Below, in pieces: positions 46,208 through 55,108 of a stretch of 64,000 nucleotides of DNA. The position numbers were made by a program, and so were the translations under genes. Below the pieces are notes generated by a model that saw only the letters and a list, made by a program, of their open reading frames with translations, was not told where the DNA came from and did no database searches. The stretch lies in the NCBI GenBank assembly GCA_031285565.1, contig JAITVY010000070.1, positions 1 to 64,000 of the forward strand, in the 5' to 3' direction. The DNA comes from Tannerella sp. (lineage in GTDB: Bacteria; Bacteroidota; Bacteroidia; Bacteroidales; Tannerellaceae). Position 1 is the stretch's first letter, and the number at the start of each line of letters is the position of its first letter.

Positions 46208-47266
46208 TCAGGCAACCGTAACTTCCGGATCCAGATATACATCCTGAATCGTTTGAAGTAACAAAATGCCATCCTTCATGGGCTTTTGGAAAGCTTTACG
46301 TCCGCTGATTAATCCCATCCCTCCGGCACGTTTATTTACAACAGCCGTTATAACAGCATCTTTCAAGTCTGTACTACCATGTGACTCTCCGCCTGAATTA
46401 ATCAAACCAGCCCTTCCCATATACCCGTTTACGACCTGATACCGGCATAAATCAATAGGATGTTCAGTAGTCAGTTCGGTGTATATCTTTTGGCTGTATT
46501 TTCCAAAATTAATTGCAGGAAATCCTCCGTTATTCACAGGCAATTTCTGTTTAATAATATCAGCCTGTATTGTAACACCTAAATGATCTGCCTGTCCGGT
46601 AAGATCTGCAGATGCGTGATAATCAATATCGCCTTTCTTAAAGGCATTATTTCTCAGATAACACCATAATACAGTCGCCATACCTAATTCATGTGCATAC
46701 TCAAAAGCCTCTGCAATTTCAACAATCTGACGACGACTTTCTTGTGAGCCGAAATAAATAGTCGCACCTATTGCAGCAGCTCCCATATTCCATGCTTCTT
46801 TCACTGTTCCAAATAAAATCTGATCATACGAGTTTGGATAACTTAATAGTTCATTATGATTAATCTTTACCAAAAAAGGTATTTTATGCGCATACTTACG
46901 GGCAATGCTACCTAACACTCCAAACGTGGAAGCAACAGCATTACAGCCTCCTTCAATTGCTAACTGTACGATATTTTCCGGATCAAAATAGATTGGATTA
47001 GGGGCAAAAGAAGCACCTGCAGAATGCTCTATCCCCTGGTCTATCGGTAAAATAGACACATAACCGGTATTAGCCAATCTGCCGTGTCCGAATATAGCCT
47101 GCAAGCTACGTAAAGTCTGTATGTTCCGATCCGAATTAATCCAAACATCATTTATCTGATTTGGAGATGGTACATGAATAAGTGATTTATCAATTGTTTT
47201 GCACTTGTGATTCAAATAATATTCGGTTTTATCTCCTAATAAATTCAAAATTTCCGATCTATCCAT
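46208..47266 (-). CDS. fbaB: Class I fructose-bisphosphate aldolase (DhnA type)
   Basis: 352 residues from ATG 47266 (frame open to 47296). Marks of the archaeal/DhnA-type class I aldolase: [20 protein letters not shown], and the C-terminal G-L-I-N-S-G-G-E-S and [12 protein letters not shown]. Cleaves fructose 1,6-bisphosphate or works in gluconeogenesis. Single gene with its own terminator; the 300-base region upstream (47267-47565) shows no other gene. Confidence 0.93.
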   Translation of the reverse strand: MDRSEILNLLGDKTEYYLNHKCKTIDKSLIHVPSPNQINDVWINSDRNIQTLRSLQAIFGHGRLANTGYVSILPIDQGIEHSAGASFAPNPIYFDPENIVQLAIEGGCNAVASTFGVLGSIARKYAHKIPFLVKINHNELLSYPNSYDQILFGTVKEAWNMGAAAIGATIYFGSQESRRQIVEIAEAFEYAHELGMATVLWCYLRNNAFKKGDIDYHASADLTGQADHLGVTIQADIIKQKLPVNNGGFPAINFGKYSQKIYTELTTEHPIDLCRYQVVNGYMGRAGLINSGGESHGSTDLKDAVITAVVNKRAGGMGLISGRKAFQKPMKDGILLLQTIQDVYLDPEVTVA

Positions 47267-47565
47267 AATATAAGACGTTTTATAGCTTAATAACAAGAAA
47301 ATAGGAAAAGAAGTTCAAAAACTTATTCCCCCAATATTTTTATTTACATGAAACGAAGTATGATTTCCACAAAGTTTAAAGTTTCGGGTTCCAAATAAAA
47401 CCATTGAACTTTGAACATGAAACCTTGAACTTAAATATGCGAGTTCCATGCGACCTTAATGTAAAAAATAAATATTATGGTATAAAAAACATTTTGATAA
47501 AGAAAATGCGATAAAACAAAACATTTTCATATTTAATATTGTTCTAATATCAAATTTGTAATATT

Positions 47566-47901
47566 ATGGCAAAGTTTGAAATTACGAAAAGGAAAAATGG
47601 AGAGTTTCAGTATAATCTGAAAGCTAGTAATGGCGAAATAATTCTCACGAGTGAAGGATATGTAGCAAAAGCAAGTTGTGTAAAAGGTATCAATTCTGTG
47701 ATAAAAAACAGCACAGAAGAGCAACGATTTGAAAAGAGAGTTGCTAAAAACAGTAAATACTTTTTCATCTTAAAAGCGAAGAATGGCCAAGTCATCGGAA
47801 CAAGTGAAATGTACGAAAGCGAAGCTACACGCGATAAAGGTATTGCTTCTGTAAAAAAGAATGCTTCTTCAGCAAAAATTGCAGATATGACAAAAAAATA
47901 A
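47566..47901 (+). CDS. YegP-like protein (two DUF1508 repeats)
   Basis: 111 residues made of two DUF1508 units: F-E-I-T-K-R-K-N-G-E-F-Q-Y-N-L-K-A-S-N-G-E in pieces near residues 4-24 and S-K-Y-F-F-I-L-K-A-K-N-G-Q-V-I-G-T-S-E near 63-82. Small cytoplasmic proteins of unknown function, often linked with stress. Single gene ended by a strong terminator. Confidence 0.9.
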   Translation: MAKFEITKRKNGEFQYNLKASNGEIILTSEGYVAKASCVKGINSVIKNSTEEQRFEKRVAKNSKYFFILKAKNGQVIGTSEMYESEATRDKGIASVKKNASSAKIADMTKK

Positions 47902-47937
47902 TGCAGATTCAATAGATTGTACAAAATACAAATAAAA

Positions 47938-47973
47938 AGAGATGTTTTTCATATGAAAAACATCTCTTTTTTA
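47938..47973. terminator. Bidirectional terminator, yegP-like / secG
   Basis: 13-bp perfect stem AGAGATGTTTTTC/GAAAAACATCTCT around ATAT, A-rich before and T-rich after, between converging genes. Confidence 0.9.
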
Positions 47974-47995
47974 TTAAACCGATTCAATTCGTTCA

Positions 47996-48364
47996 TTATT
48001 CCTCTACAGGAGCTGTCGGAGCCTCAGTAGCAGCATCCGGCTGAGCTGTTCCAAAATCAGGTCCTACCAGATTCGGATCAACCAATGTAGCATCATTGAT
48101 CTGCTGTTGCATCTCCGACTGTTGTTGAACATGTGTTTCCCCACGCGGAATAAAGACTGTGATTAAAATACATAACACAACTACTGTTCCGGCTAACCCC
48201 CATGTTGCCTTTTCCAAAAAGTCAGTCGTTTTACGAACACCCATCACCTGATTAGACGACGAAAAACTAGATGCTAATCCACCCCCCTTAGAGTTCTGAA
48301 TCAACACAATCAATATTAGGAATATTGATGCTATCAAGATTAAGATAGAAAGAAATACGTACAT
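47996..48364 (-). CDS. secG: Preprotein translocase subunit SecG
   Basis: 122 residues. Two membrane helices (1-22 and 52-74) with the SecG loop I-Q-N-S-K-G-G-G-L-A-S-S-F between them; a long acidic, A/P-rich tail (after residue 80) is usual in Bacteroidota. Part of SecYEG. Last gene of the minus-strand set beginning with the sigma-54 activator; 4 bases after the TPR-type gene. Confidence 0.95.
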   Translation of the reverse strand: MYVFLSILILIASIFLILIVLIQNSKGGGLASSFSSSNQVMGVRKTTDFLEKATWGLAGTVVVLCILITVFIPRGETHVQQQSEMQQQINDATLVDPNLVGPDFGTAQPDAATEAPTAPVEE

Positions 48365-48368
48365 TATT

Positions 48369-49124
48369 TTATTTTTTAGTATGAATAATCAATTTCTCCA
48401 AAAATCGTATTTGGTCTGCAAAGTAAATATTTTTTTCCGGATATTTCAAACTTAAATTTTTAATTATTTCCAGAGCCTTATCATAACGTTTCTGCTTTAT
48501 ATGCACATGAGCCAGTGTTTCAGTAAAATACGAGACATCCAACGTCTCTTTTTCCAAATTCAACGGAGTATTTTCTATATTAAAATTTTCTCCTTCATTT
48601 GCAGAAGAGTCCATAACCAAACGTTTACCGAAATGTTCACTTCCACTTTCAATAAATGAATCTATCAATTCCTGATGTTGCATTTTCTTATCCGATCCTT
48701 CCGATTTAGGCTCATCATCCAACAACAATTGCATATAATCAGCCGAAACAGGAGGATGAAAAATGAGAGATTCATCAATTATATTTTTCCCTGAATCTGT
48801 CGTCTCTGATAAAAAACTATCCACCAGAGTAAATTTATTTTCTTTCTGGATATCCTCTTGTTTATGAAGTTTAGCTACAGGCTTCACGTATTTGTCACCA
48901 TCCAGTAATATAAATAATTTTGTCCGGTCAGGTAAATAGATTGCCATTTTTTTCAGGTCAACTTTCAGGCGTATATCATCCAGTACTGCTAAATTCTTCA
49001 GATAAAGCATCCGGGCAGCGTGAAAATAGGGAAAATCAGCCACAATCTGTTTTAATTCAGGCAAAGTTCTTTCCGAGAGATTTCCCGGATCATCCATTAA
49101 CTGATATAACTCCGCACACGTCAT
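48369..49124 (-). CDS. Conserved helical (TPR-like) protein
   Basis: 251 residues, no signal. Helical repeats at both ends: L-P-E-L-K-Q-I-V-A-D-F-P-Y-F-H-A-A-R near residue 25 and T-L-A-H-V-H-I-K-Q-K-R-Y-D-K-A-L-E-I near 210, the latter a TPR-like unit; the middle 100 residues are acidic and low in structure. Conserved between LptE and SecG genes in Bacteroidales. Function unknown. Confidence 0.7.
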   Translation of the reverse strand: MTCAELYQLMDDPGNLSERTLPELKQIVADFPYFHAARMLYLKNLAVLDDIRLKVDLKKMAIYLPDRTKLFILLDGDKYVKPVAKLHKQEDIQKENKFTLVDSFLSETTDSGKNIIDESLIFHPPVSADYMQLLLDDEPKSEGSDKKMQHQELIDSFIESGSEHFGKRLVMDSSANEGENFNIENTPLNLEKETLDVSYFTETLAHVHIKQKRYDKALEIIKNLSLKYPEKNIYFADQIRFLEKLIIHTKK

Positions 49125-49127
49125 AAC

Positions 49128-49658
49128 TTACCAATTCGCAACTGTAGCATTATATATCTGATCAACAATCTCTTCTACAATTTCCGCACTTAATTGTCCC
49201 TCTACTTCCTGAAGCATTTTGTCTGACGAGAAATCACGATACGCAGAAAAAGTTTGTTCAAAATCCTCATCCGGATTCACTTCATTGGTAAAACGTACCC
49301 GTATTGAAATAGTTATCCGGTTATCCGAATCAAAGCCATCATTTTTAGGAGCCATAGAAGTAGACTTATAATCGGTTATTTCACCTTCCAGATCAAGGGT
49401 TCCGTTTTCCCGGACAATCTCGAGTCGGGTTTGACGGATAAATTTATCTTTCAAAGCCTCTGTAAACTCCGAAGCCAACGGAGCGTAAGTATATGATGCC
49501 ATATTCGGAAAATCCTTGATCGAGATTGATTTCACCACATTATAATCAATCGAAGCACCATTAAACTTATACGATATCGTACAAGATACCACCCCAATAA
49601 ACAATAAAAAAAAACAGCAAAATGGTATGATTCCTCCCGACTTTCTATTCCAAACCAT
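49128..49658 (-). CDS. LptE-family lipopolysaccharide assembly lipoprotein
   Basis: 176 residues, N-terminal hydrophobic signal with V-V-S-C (near Cys26). Then Y-K-F-N-G-A-S-I-D-Y, I-S-I-K-D-F-P-N and F-T-E-A-L-K-D-K-F-I, the pattern of Bacteroidota LptE. It plugs the LptD barrel in lipopolysaccharide export. Overlaps the preceding activator gene by 14 bases and precedes the TPR-like gene by 3, so strongly cotranscribed. Confidence 0.9.
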   Translation of the reverse strand: MVWNRKSGGIIPFCCFFLLFIGVVSCTISYKFNGASIDYNVVKSISIKDFPNMASYTYAPLASEFTEALKDKFIRQTRLEIVRENGTLDLEGEITDYKSTSMAPKNDGFDSDNRITISIRVRFTNEVNPDEDFEQTFSAYRDFSSDKMLQEVEGQLSAEIVEEIVDQIYNATVANW

Positions 49659-50829
49659 ATTCTTTAATTTTTCGGTATAACGTACGTTCCGATATTTTTA
49701 AATCAGCAGCCGCATTTTTCCGTCGTCCGTTATGTTTCTCCAATGCTTTGCGAATCATATCTTTCTCTACATCTTCTAGTGAAAGCGATTCTTCAACCGA
49801 AACAGGTTCAATATCCTGGTACGAATGTACGGTCTGAATCGAACGTGGCGTATATGCCTCATCACTCTCAACAGGAACTGCCATCTGAACATTCCCATCC
49901 ATGATATCATGAACTAACTTTTTCAATTCGTTCACATCCTTCTTCAAATCAAATAAAACCTGATAAAGAATTTCACGCTCATTATTGAATATTTTCTGAT
50001 CATGATCACGATTCACCACAGCAGGAAGCTTCTCTACATCCGAATTAGGCAAATACAACCGTAATTCTTCAGCCGAAATCGTACGGTCACGCTCAATAAC
50101 TGAAATACGTTCTGTAATATTTTTTAATTCGCGCACATTTCCGGGCCAGCGATAACTCAATAATAATTGGCGGGCATCCTCCTCCAATTGGATAGGAGGC
50201 ATTTGATATTTCTCTGCACAATCGCTTGCAAACTTTCGGAACAACAACAAAATATCTTCAGGACGCTCACGTAAAGCCGGGATCTGAATAGGAACGGTAT
50301 TCAACCGGTAGTATAAATCTTCACGAAATTTCCGTTGTGTAACAGCCTGTGCCAGGTTTACATTCGTAGCAGCAACAATACGTACATTCGTTTTCAATAC
50401 TTTTGACGACCCAACCTTTATAAATTCTCCGGTCTCCAATACGCGAAGCAAACGAGCCTGTGTTGGTATTGGCAACTCCCCCACTTCATCCAGAAAAATA
50501 GTACCTCCGTCTGCAACCTCAAAATAGCCCTTACGGTCAGACAATGCCCCGGTAAAAGAACCTTTCTCATGCCCAAATAATTCCGAATCAATCGTGCCCT
50601 CCGGAATAGCCCCACAGTTTACCGCAATATACTGTCCATGCTTACGTGGACTATTCTGATGAATAATCTGTGGAAATGTTTCTTTCCCAACACCACTTTC
50701 ACCGGTAATTAAAACGGACAAATCGGTAGGAGCAACCTGAAGAGCCACATCAATAGCCCGGTTCAATCCCGGACTATTACCTATAATTCCAAAACGCTGC
50801 TTTACTTGTTGAATATCTACTGTAGTCAT
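49645..50829 (-). CDS. Sigma-54 activator without a receiver domain
   Basis: 394 residues from ATG 50829 (the frame opens at 50862 but that overlaps the -7 box). AAA+ domain directly at the N-terminus: Walker A G-E-S-G-V-G-K-E (43-50), L1 loop G-S-F-T-G-A (90-95), Walker B T-I-F-L-D-E-V-G; then a linker of about 90 residues and a FIS-type helix-turn-helix (A-A-A-D-L-K-I-S-E-R-T-L-Y-R-K). With no sensory domain it is PspF-like in layout, and must be controlled by level or by a partner. First gene of the LptE-SecG set. Confidence 0.93.
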   Translation of the reverse strand: MTTVDIQQVKQRFGIIGNSPGLNRAIDVALQVAPTDLSVLITGESGVGKETFPQIIHQNSPRKHGQYIAVNCGAIPEGTIDSELFGHEKGSFTGALSDRKGYFEVADGGTIFLDEVGELPIPTQARLLRVLETGEFIKVGSSKVLKTNVRIVAATNVNLAQAVTQRKFREDLYYRLNTVPIQIPALRERPEDILLLFRKFASDCAEKYQMPPIQLEEDARQLLLSYRWPGNVRELKNITERISVIERDRTISAEELRLYLPNSDVEKLPAVVNRDHDQKIFNNEREILYQVLFDLKKDVNELKKLVHDIMDGNVQMAVPVESDEAYTPRSIQTVHSYQDIEPVSVEESLSLEDVEKDMIRKALEKHNGRRKNAAADLKISERTLYRKIKEYGLE

Positions 50830-50859
50830 TGACACCTGTAATTTTTTCAGCACAACTGA

Positions 50860-50890
50860 CAAAATTACAAAATATGTAACGAATTACAAA
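50860..50890 (-). promoter_or_regulatory. Promoter of the activator-lptE-secG operon
   Basis: Minus strand: -33 TTTG (50890-50887), 19-base spacer, -7 TAATTTTG (50867-50860). Start at 50829 follows 30 bases later. Confidence 0.75.
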
Positions 50891-51007
50891 GTAACAAAGT
50901 AATATTTTCAATACAGAATCACCTTACGATTTAACAATTAAACAATCTTTTCAAATAGATTTCTTGACTACTAATGTAGTGATAATTTCTTTGACTACTT
51001 ATTCCCT

Positions 51008-51832
51008 TCATTTACTACCATAAGTAGCATTATAAAGAAACGCAGCTAATTCATCATCATTTGTATATTGCTGGATAACATCTGTAGAAATAGGCTCCCC
51101 TATATACACATCCAGTGTCTTACCTCGCTTATTGAAAGCTTCGGTTGGTACCCGTAATGTCCGGATCTTCCAGCTGACATTTCCCAACCAATAAAAAAAG
51201 TTTGTATTCTGACAATCAAAATAAACAGGATAAACAGGAACCTTTGATTTACGTATTAAACGAATAATACTATGTGTCCAGGCCAAATCCCGCACTTGAT
51301 TATCCTTATTTTTAAAAGACATAGCTCCTGCCGGGAAAAAGCCCATCGGATGCCCATCTTTTAACCAGCCAAGCGAAGCACGCACGCCATTTACATTTGA
51401 TGGATTTCCCGAATTCTTATCATCAGTCCTGGGTTTTACCGAAATAAAATTATCACCCATAGCGCTGATCCTCTCCAGAAATCCATTCACCATCACACGA
51501 AAATCCTTCCTGCGCGAAGCAAATATATCAATCAGAATAATTCCATCCAATGAACCGATAGGATGATTAGATACTGCAATAAAAGCACCTTCCGGAAGAG
51601 AATTCAATCGTTCCTGATGATGAATGCAATACTTTACATTCATCAACGGATCGGATAACATAGCCGATGTAAACGCAGCCCCCCGTAAATGACAATGATT
51701 AGAATGAATCTGATTAACCTTATCCATATTCACCCATTTAAGAAGACCTTTTCCAATAAATGCAACCAGCCTATTCTTAAAGATGGGAATCATTTCCTGC
51801 AAATCGTGAATATCAATTACCGTTTTTTTCAT
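51008..51832 (-). CDS. Lysophospholipid acyltransferase-like protein
   Basis: 274 residues. PlsC-like fold with N-H-P-I-G-S-L-D-G (His90, Asp96): the His and Asp are six apart rather than five, a variant also seen in Bacteroidota hemolysin-like O-acyltransferases. The glycerol-phosphate site motif reads F-P-A-G-A-M-S in place of F-P-E-G-T-R-S; V-P-V-Y-P-V-Y-F follows. Probably adds an acyl chain to a lipid. Last of four lipid genes; 39 bases after the CDP-alcohol transferase. Confidence 0.82.
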   Translation of the reverse strand: MKKTVIDIHDLQEMIPIFKNRLVAFIGKGLLKWVNMDKVNQIHSNHCHLRGAAFTSAMLSDPLMNVKYCIHHQERLNSLPEGAFIAVSNHPIGSLDGIILIDIFASRRKDFRVMVNGFLERISAMGDNFISVKPRTDDKNSGNPSNVNGVRASLGWLKDGHPMGFFPAGAMSFKNKDNQVRDLAWTHSIIRLIRKSKVPVYPVYFDCQNTNFFYWLGNVSWKIRTLRVPTEAFNKRGKTLDVYIGEPISTDVIQQYTNDDELAAFLYNATYGSK

Positions 51833-51871
51833 TTCAAAGAGAATCGTGGTATCAACATTGAGAAACTGTCC

Positions 51872-52759
51872 CTAAATAACTTTACTCATTTCCCTGCACA
51901 TTTTTTCATGCTTTCTGACTGATAAAAACAACACAAAATTAAGTATGACTATTTCATAAATGAAATAAATCCATACATATCCGCTTAAAACAACAACAAA
52001 AAGCACAATCGTACGCCCGTTAAATGTCATCCAATCGATATACCGCTTCATCAAAGCAGCACTTCTTGCACGAAAATCCAATCGGATATTTTCAGGAATA
52101 TCATCCCCATATTTCTCACGAAGACTCTTTAAAAAATATTGAAGCGAGGGCGTCATCTCTTCCTGAACATGTGTATAAGCCTCATATAAAGAGTAAAAGA
52201 ATTTATTAACCGAACCCTTCATGACTTTCTGTTGAGCCTTCACCTGCTCCAGATTCGTAAATTCAGCGCCTTTTTCTTTACTGACAAAATATAAGTGTAA
52301 AGTCTTATAATAATCTGTTATATTAGCCTGTAATAAATGCGACAATCCGGATATTACTGCCGGAATAAAAAACAAAGCAGTTCCATATTGATCCGTCAAA
52401 CGCAAAGCCAACCCCACATAAATCAATAAAAACCAAATATCACCGGCAACACCATCCAATATACGACCGATTGCCGACTTAATACCGGTAAGACGAGCTA
52501 ATTGACCATCTACACAATCTAAAATATTGGCAGCAATCAATAAAAGAACACCCAGTAAATTATACGTAAAGCTATTAAAATAAAACAAAAAACCCGTACC
52601 CGCTCCCACAAATATAGAGAGAATAGTAACCATATTCGGAGTAATTCCCGTTCCACGCAATGCACGCGCAAGTTGATAACCTATAGGCCGGTAAAAATAT
52701 AAATCAAGGATATTTTCAGTTTCTATAGATTTCAGCGATGCTTCAAACTCTTTATTCAT
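51872..52759 (-). CDS. CDP-alcohol phosphatidyltransferase family protein
   Basis: 295 residues, about six helices. The motif D81-x2-D84-G-x2-A-R89-x8-G98-x3-D102 fits the family, but the next aspartate, expected at 106, is G106 with D107 beside it. In studied members the fourth Asp acts as base, so the shift is notable. Transfers an alcohol phosphate from a CDP-alcohol (or to a lipid alcohol). Gene order suggests its CDP donor is made by the cytidylyltransferase at 53494-53976. Confidence 0.85.
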   Translation of the reverse strand: MNKEFEASLKSIETENILDLYFYRPIGYQLARALRGTGITPNMVTILSIFVGAGTGFLFYFNSFTYNLLGVLLLIAANILDCVDGQLARLTGIKSAIGRILDGVAGDIWFLLIYVGLALRLTDQYGTALFFIPAVISGLSHLLQANITDYYKTLHLYFVSKEKGAEFTNLEQVKAQQKVMKGSVNKFFYSLYEAYTHVQEEMTPSLQYFLKSLREKYGDDIPENIRLDFRARSAALMKRYIDWMTFNGRTIVLFVVVLSGYVWIYFIYEIVILNFVLFLSVRKHEKMCREMSKVI

Positions 52760-52765
52760 TTTGAT

Positions 52766-53494
52766 TTACTTATATGAGTAACCTCCACTCACAACAATAA
52801 CCTCCCCATCAAAATAGCTATTTTCGATCAACATCTTATACACGTCTGCCAATTCATCCGGATCACAAAACCGCCCCAATGCCAATTTCCGTTCAATATT
52901 CATACGAATTTCCTTAGGCTTATCTTTTTGCCATTCCGTATCAATAAACCCGGGAGCAACAGCATTCACACGTATCTGATAAGGAGATAAAAACTTTACT
53001 AAATTTTTTGTCAATGCATGTACGGCCGATTTTGTAACCCCATAGGACAATGAGGTGGCATGAGGCTCTATCCCCATCAACGAACCTGTAAAAACCACAC
53101 TCCCTCCGGGATTTATATATGCAATGAGTTTCTGCAATAAAAACACAGGAAAATGCACATTTGCAAAAAACATACGTTCCCATTCAGCCAACTCCATTTG
53201 CTCAAAAGATGCACGATATGTAAGTCCTGCATTAAAAACAATTGCATCCAGCTTCAACGAATGTGCAGTCAAAAAACATTCAATATCTTCGATAGATTGA
53301 CTGTTTGAGATATCCGCCTGTAATACTTCAACTGTCACATTACAATCTTTCTTTATGGAAGCTGCCGTAGCCTTTGCCGTATCCGTATCCGATCCGTATG
53401 TCAGTAATAAATCATAGCCTGCATGTGCTAAACTAAAAGCAACAGATTTCCCGATACCTTTCGTACCACCCGTAATTAATGCATATTTTGGCAT
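52766..53494 (-). CDS. Short-chain dehydrogenase/reductase (FabG-like)
   Basis: 242 residues. NAD(P) motif T-G-G-T-K-G-I-G (8-15), N-A-G (88-90), catalytic Ser138, Tyr151, Lys155 (Y-G-V-T-K). Within the cytidylyltransferase-transferase operon it may reduce a keto group of the alcohol head group or of a lipid precursor. TAATG overlap with the upstream gene (position 53494). Specific substrate unknown. Confidence 0.88.
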   Translation of the reverse strand: MPKYALITGGTKGIGKSVAFSLAHAGYDLLLTYGSDTDTAKATAASIKKDCNVTVEVLQADISNSQSIEDIECFLTAHSLKLDAIVFNAGLTYRASFEQMELAEWERMFFANVHFPVFLLQKLIAYINPGGSVVFTGSLMGIEPHATSLSYGVTKSAVHALTKNLVKFLSPYQIRVNAVAPGFIDTEWQKDKPKEIRMNIERKLALGRFCDPDELADVYKMLIENSYFDGEVIVVSGGYSYK

Positions 53495-53976
53495 TACAAA
53501 TCCTCCGGTTTATATTTCTTCTCTGATTTCACAGAGACAGGCTTTGCACTTTGTTCTTGTTGTAAATTATTTTGGTATGAATCGTGGATTGTTTTCCGTA
53601 AAGATGAAGATGAAACACCCGTTCCATAAGGGAAATAAAAAACCTGTACGCCTAACTCTTTCAGATAATCATATTTACCATACCAGTCATCCCCAACAAC
53701 AAATGCATCTATATTCAGTTTTTTTACGATCTCCGTATGATCCAATGTATGCTGTGGAATTACAATATCAGGAGTTTTCAAGGCTTCTATAATTTGTAAA
53801 CGCTCATTAAAAGGTATGATTGGAGGCGCTTTATAAGACGAGACCAGTTCATCCGTACTCACTCCCACAATTAAGATATCGGCTAAACTCCGGGAATAAT
53901 TGATCATTCGCAAGTGGTTATAATGAAACATATCAAACGTACCCGAAGTATATACGATGTTCTTATCTTTAAACAT
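53494..53976 (-). CDS. TagD-like cytidylyltransferase family protein
   Basis: 160 residues. Nucleotidyltransferase fold: S-G-T-F-D-M-F-H-Y-N-H (His18 and His21); the usual HxGH reads HYNH. The second motif G-V-S-S-S-S-L-R replaces G-I-S-T-T of TagD. Length and middle (F-V-V-G-D-D-W-Y-G-K-Y-D) match glycerol-3-phosphate cytidylyltransferases. Proposed to form the CDP-activated alcohol for the next genes. A C-terminal tail of about 25 residues is charged and extra. Confidence 0.82.
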   Translation of the reverse strand: MFKDKNIVYTSGTFDMFHYNHLRMINYSRSLADILIVGVSTDELVSSYKAPPIIPFNERLQIIEALKTPDIVIPQHTLDHTEIVKKLNIDAFVVGDDWYGKYDYLKELGVQVFYFPYGTGVSSSSLRKTIHDSYQNNLQQEQSAKPVSVKSEKKYKPEDL

Positions 53977-53995
53977 AGTTTTATTTTTGTTTTGT

Positions 53996-55102
53996 TTATT
54001 CGTTTGGCTCTTCTTTTGTCAAATCAAGCTTTACATTATCTCCACCTCTATCCACATACTGTTTTCTCAGGGGATTAGAGGTGATTTTCTGATAAATTTG
54101 CCGGCTCCGGTAAATATCCAATGCTGCATATAAAGCCTGACGAAAAGACTCTTCCGAAGCTTTATTTTGGCCGGCAATATCGTATGCCGTACCATGAGCC
54201 GGTGAAGTACGTATTAAAGGTAAACCGGCGGTATAATTAACTCCGTATTCCATTGCCAATGCTTTAAAAGGAGCCAGACCCTGATCATGATACATAGCCA
54301 GGATTCCATCGAATTTAAAACATAAATCCGAACCAAAAAAACCATCTGCCGGATAAGGACCAAAACTCATCACACCCTGCTTTTCAGCTTCAGCCATAGC
54401 AGGCATAATCATTGTTTGCTCTTCGTCACCCAACAATCCGTTATCACCGGCATGAGGATTCAATGCCAATACGGCAATACGTGGCTTAAGAATATTAAAA
54501 TCCTGCTTTAAAGAAGTATTGAGAATAAGAAGCTTTTCAGTTATATCCTGCTGTGAAAGACGATTTTTCACCTCTCCTAACGGAATATGCCCGGTAACTA
54601 ACGCTACACGCAAAGCTCCTTTCATTAAAATCATTAAAGACTTGTACTTTCCACTCTCACCAAAGTGCTCTTCCAGATATTCGGTATGGCCTGAAAAATG
54701 AAATGCCTCATTTTGAATATTGAACTTATTAATCGGAGCAGTTAAAATAGTATCTATGCCCCCCCGTTTAGCATCGGCAATAGCAGCTTCAAGCGACTTA
54801 AATGCAGCAATACCGGCTTCACTGGTTGATTGAGCCAATTCGATTTTCACATCTTCCCCTACACAATTAATCAAATTCACTTTCCCCTCAACTGCATCTT
54901 CTGGTCTTTTTATTATTTTAAAGTTCACCGAAGACAACTCCATCGTTTTTTGATGGTAATGGGCTATTTTCTGCGAACCATATATGACCGGAGTACATAA
55001 TTCTGCAACCCTTTCATCTGCAAAAGTTTTCAGTATTACTTCATAACCGACTCCGTTAATATCGCCATGTGTAATTCCGACTCTAATCAATCGTCCTTCC
55101 AT
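53996..55102 (-). CDS. pdxA: 4-hydroxythreonine-4-phosphate dehydrogenase
   Basis: 368 residues, slightly longer than the usual 330. Catalyses an NAD-dependent step of pyridoxal phosphate synthesis. Seen: G-I-T-H-G-D-I-N-G-V-G-Y near the start, T-A-P-I-N-K, H-A-G-D-N-G-L-L-G-D-E-E, and M-Y-H-D-Q-G-L-A-P-F-K, which carry metal-binding His. 6 bases after the DUF4837 gene and 19 before the cytidylyltransferase, so possibly cotranscribed with the lipid genes. Confidence 0.95.
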   Translation of the reverse strand: MEGRLIRVGITHGDINGVGYEVILKTFADERVAELCTPVIYGSQKIAHYHQKTMELSSVNFKIIKRPEDAVEGKVNLINCVGEDVKIELAQSTSEAGIAAFKSLEAAIADAKRGGIDTILTAPINKFNIQNEAFHFSGHTEYLEEHFGESGKYKSLMILMKGALRVALVTGHIPLGEVKNRLSQQDITEKLLILNTSLKQDFNILKPRIAVLALNPHAGDNGLLGDEEQTMIMPAMAEAEKQGVMSFGPYPADGFFGSDLCFKFDGILAMYHDQGLAPFKALAMEYGVNYTAGLPLIRTSPAHGTAYDIAGQNKASEESFRQALYAALDIYRSRQIYQKITSNPLRKQYVDRGGDNVKLDLTKEEPNE

Positions 55103-55108
55103 CTATCA

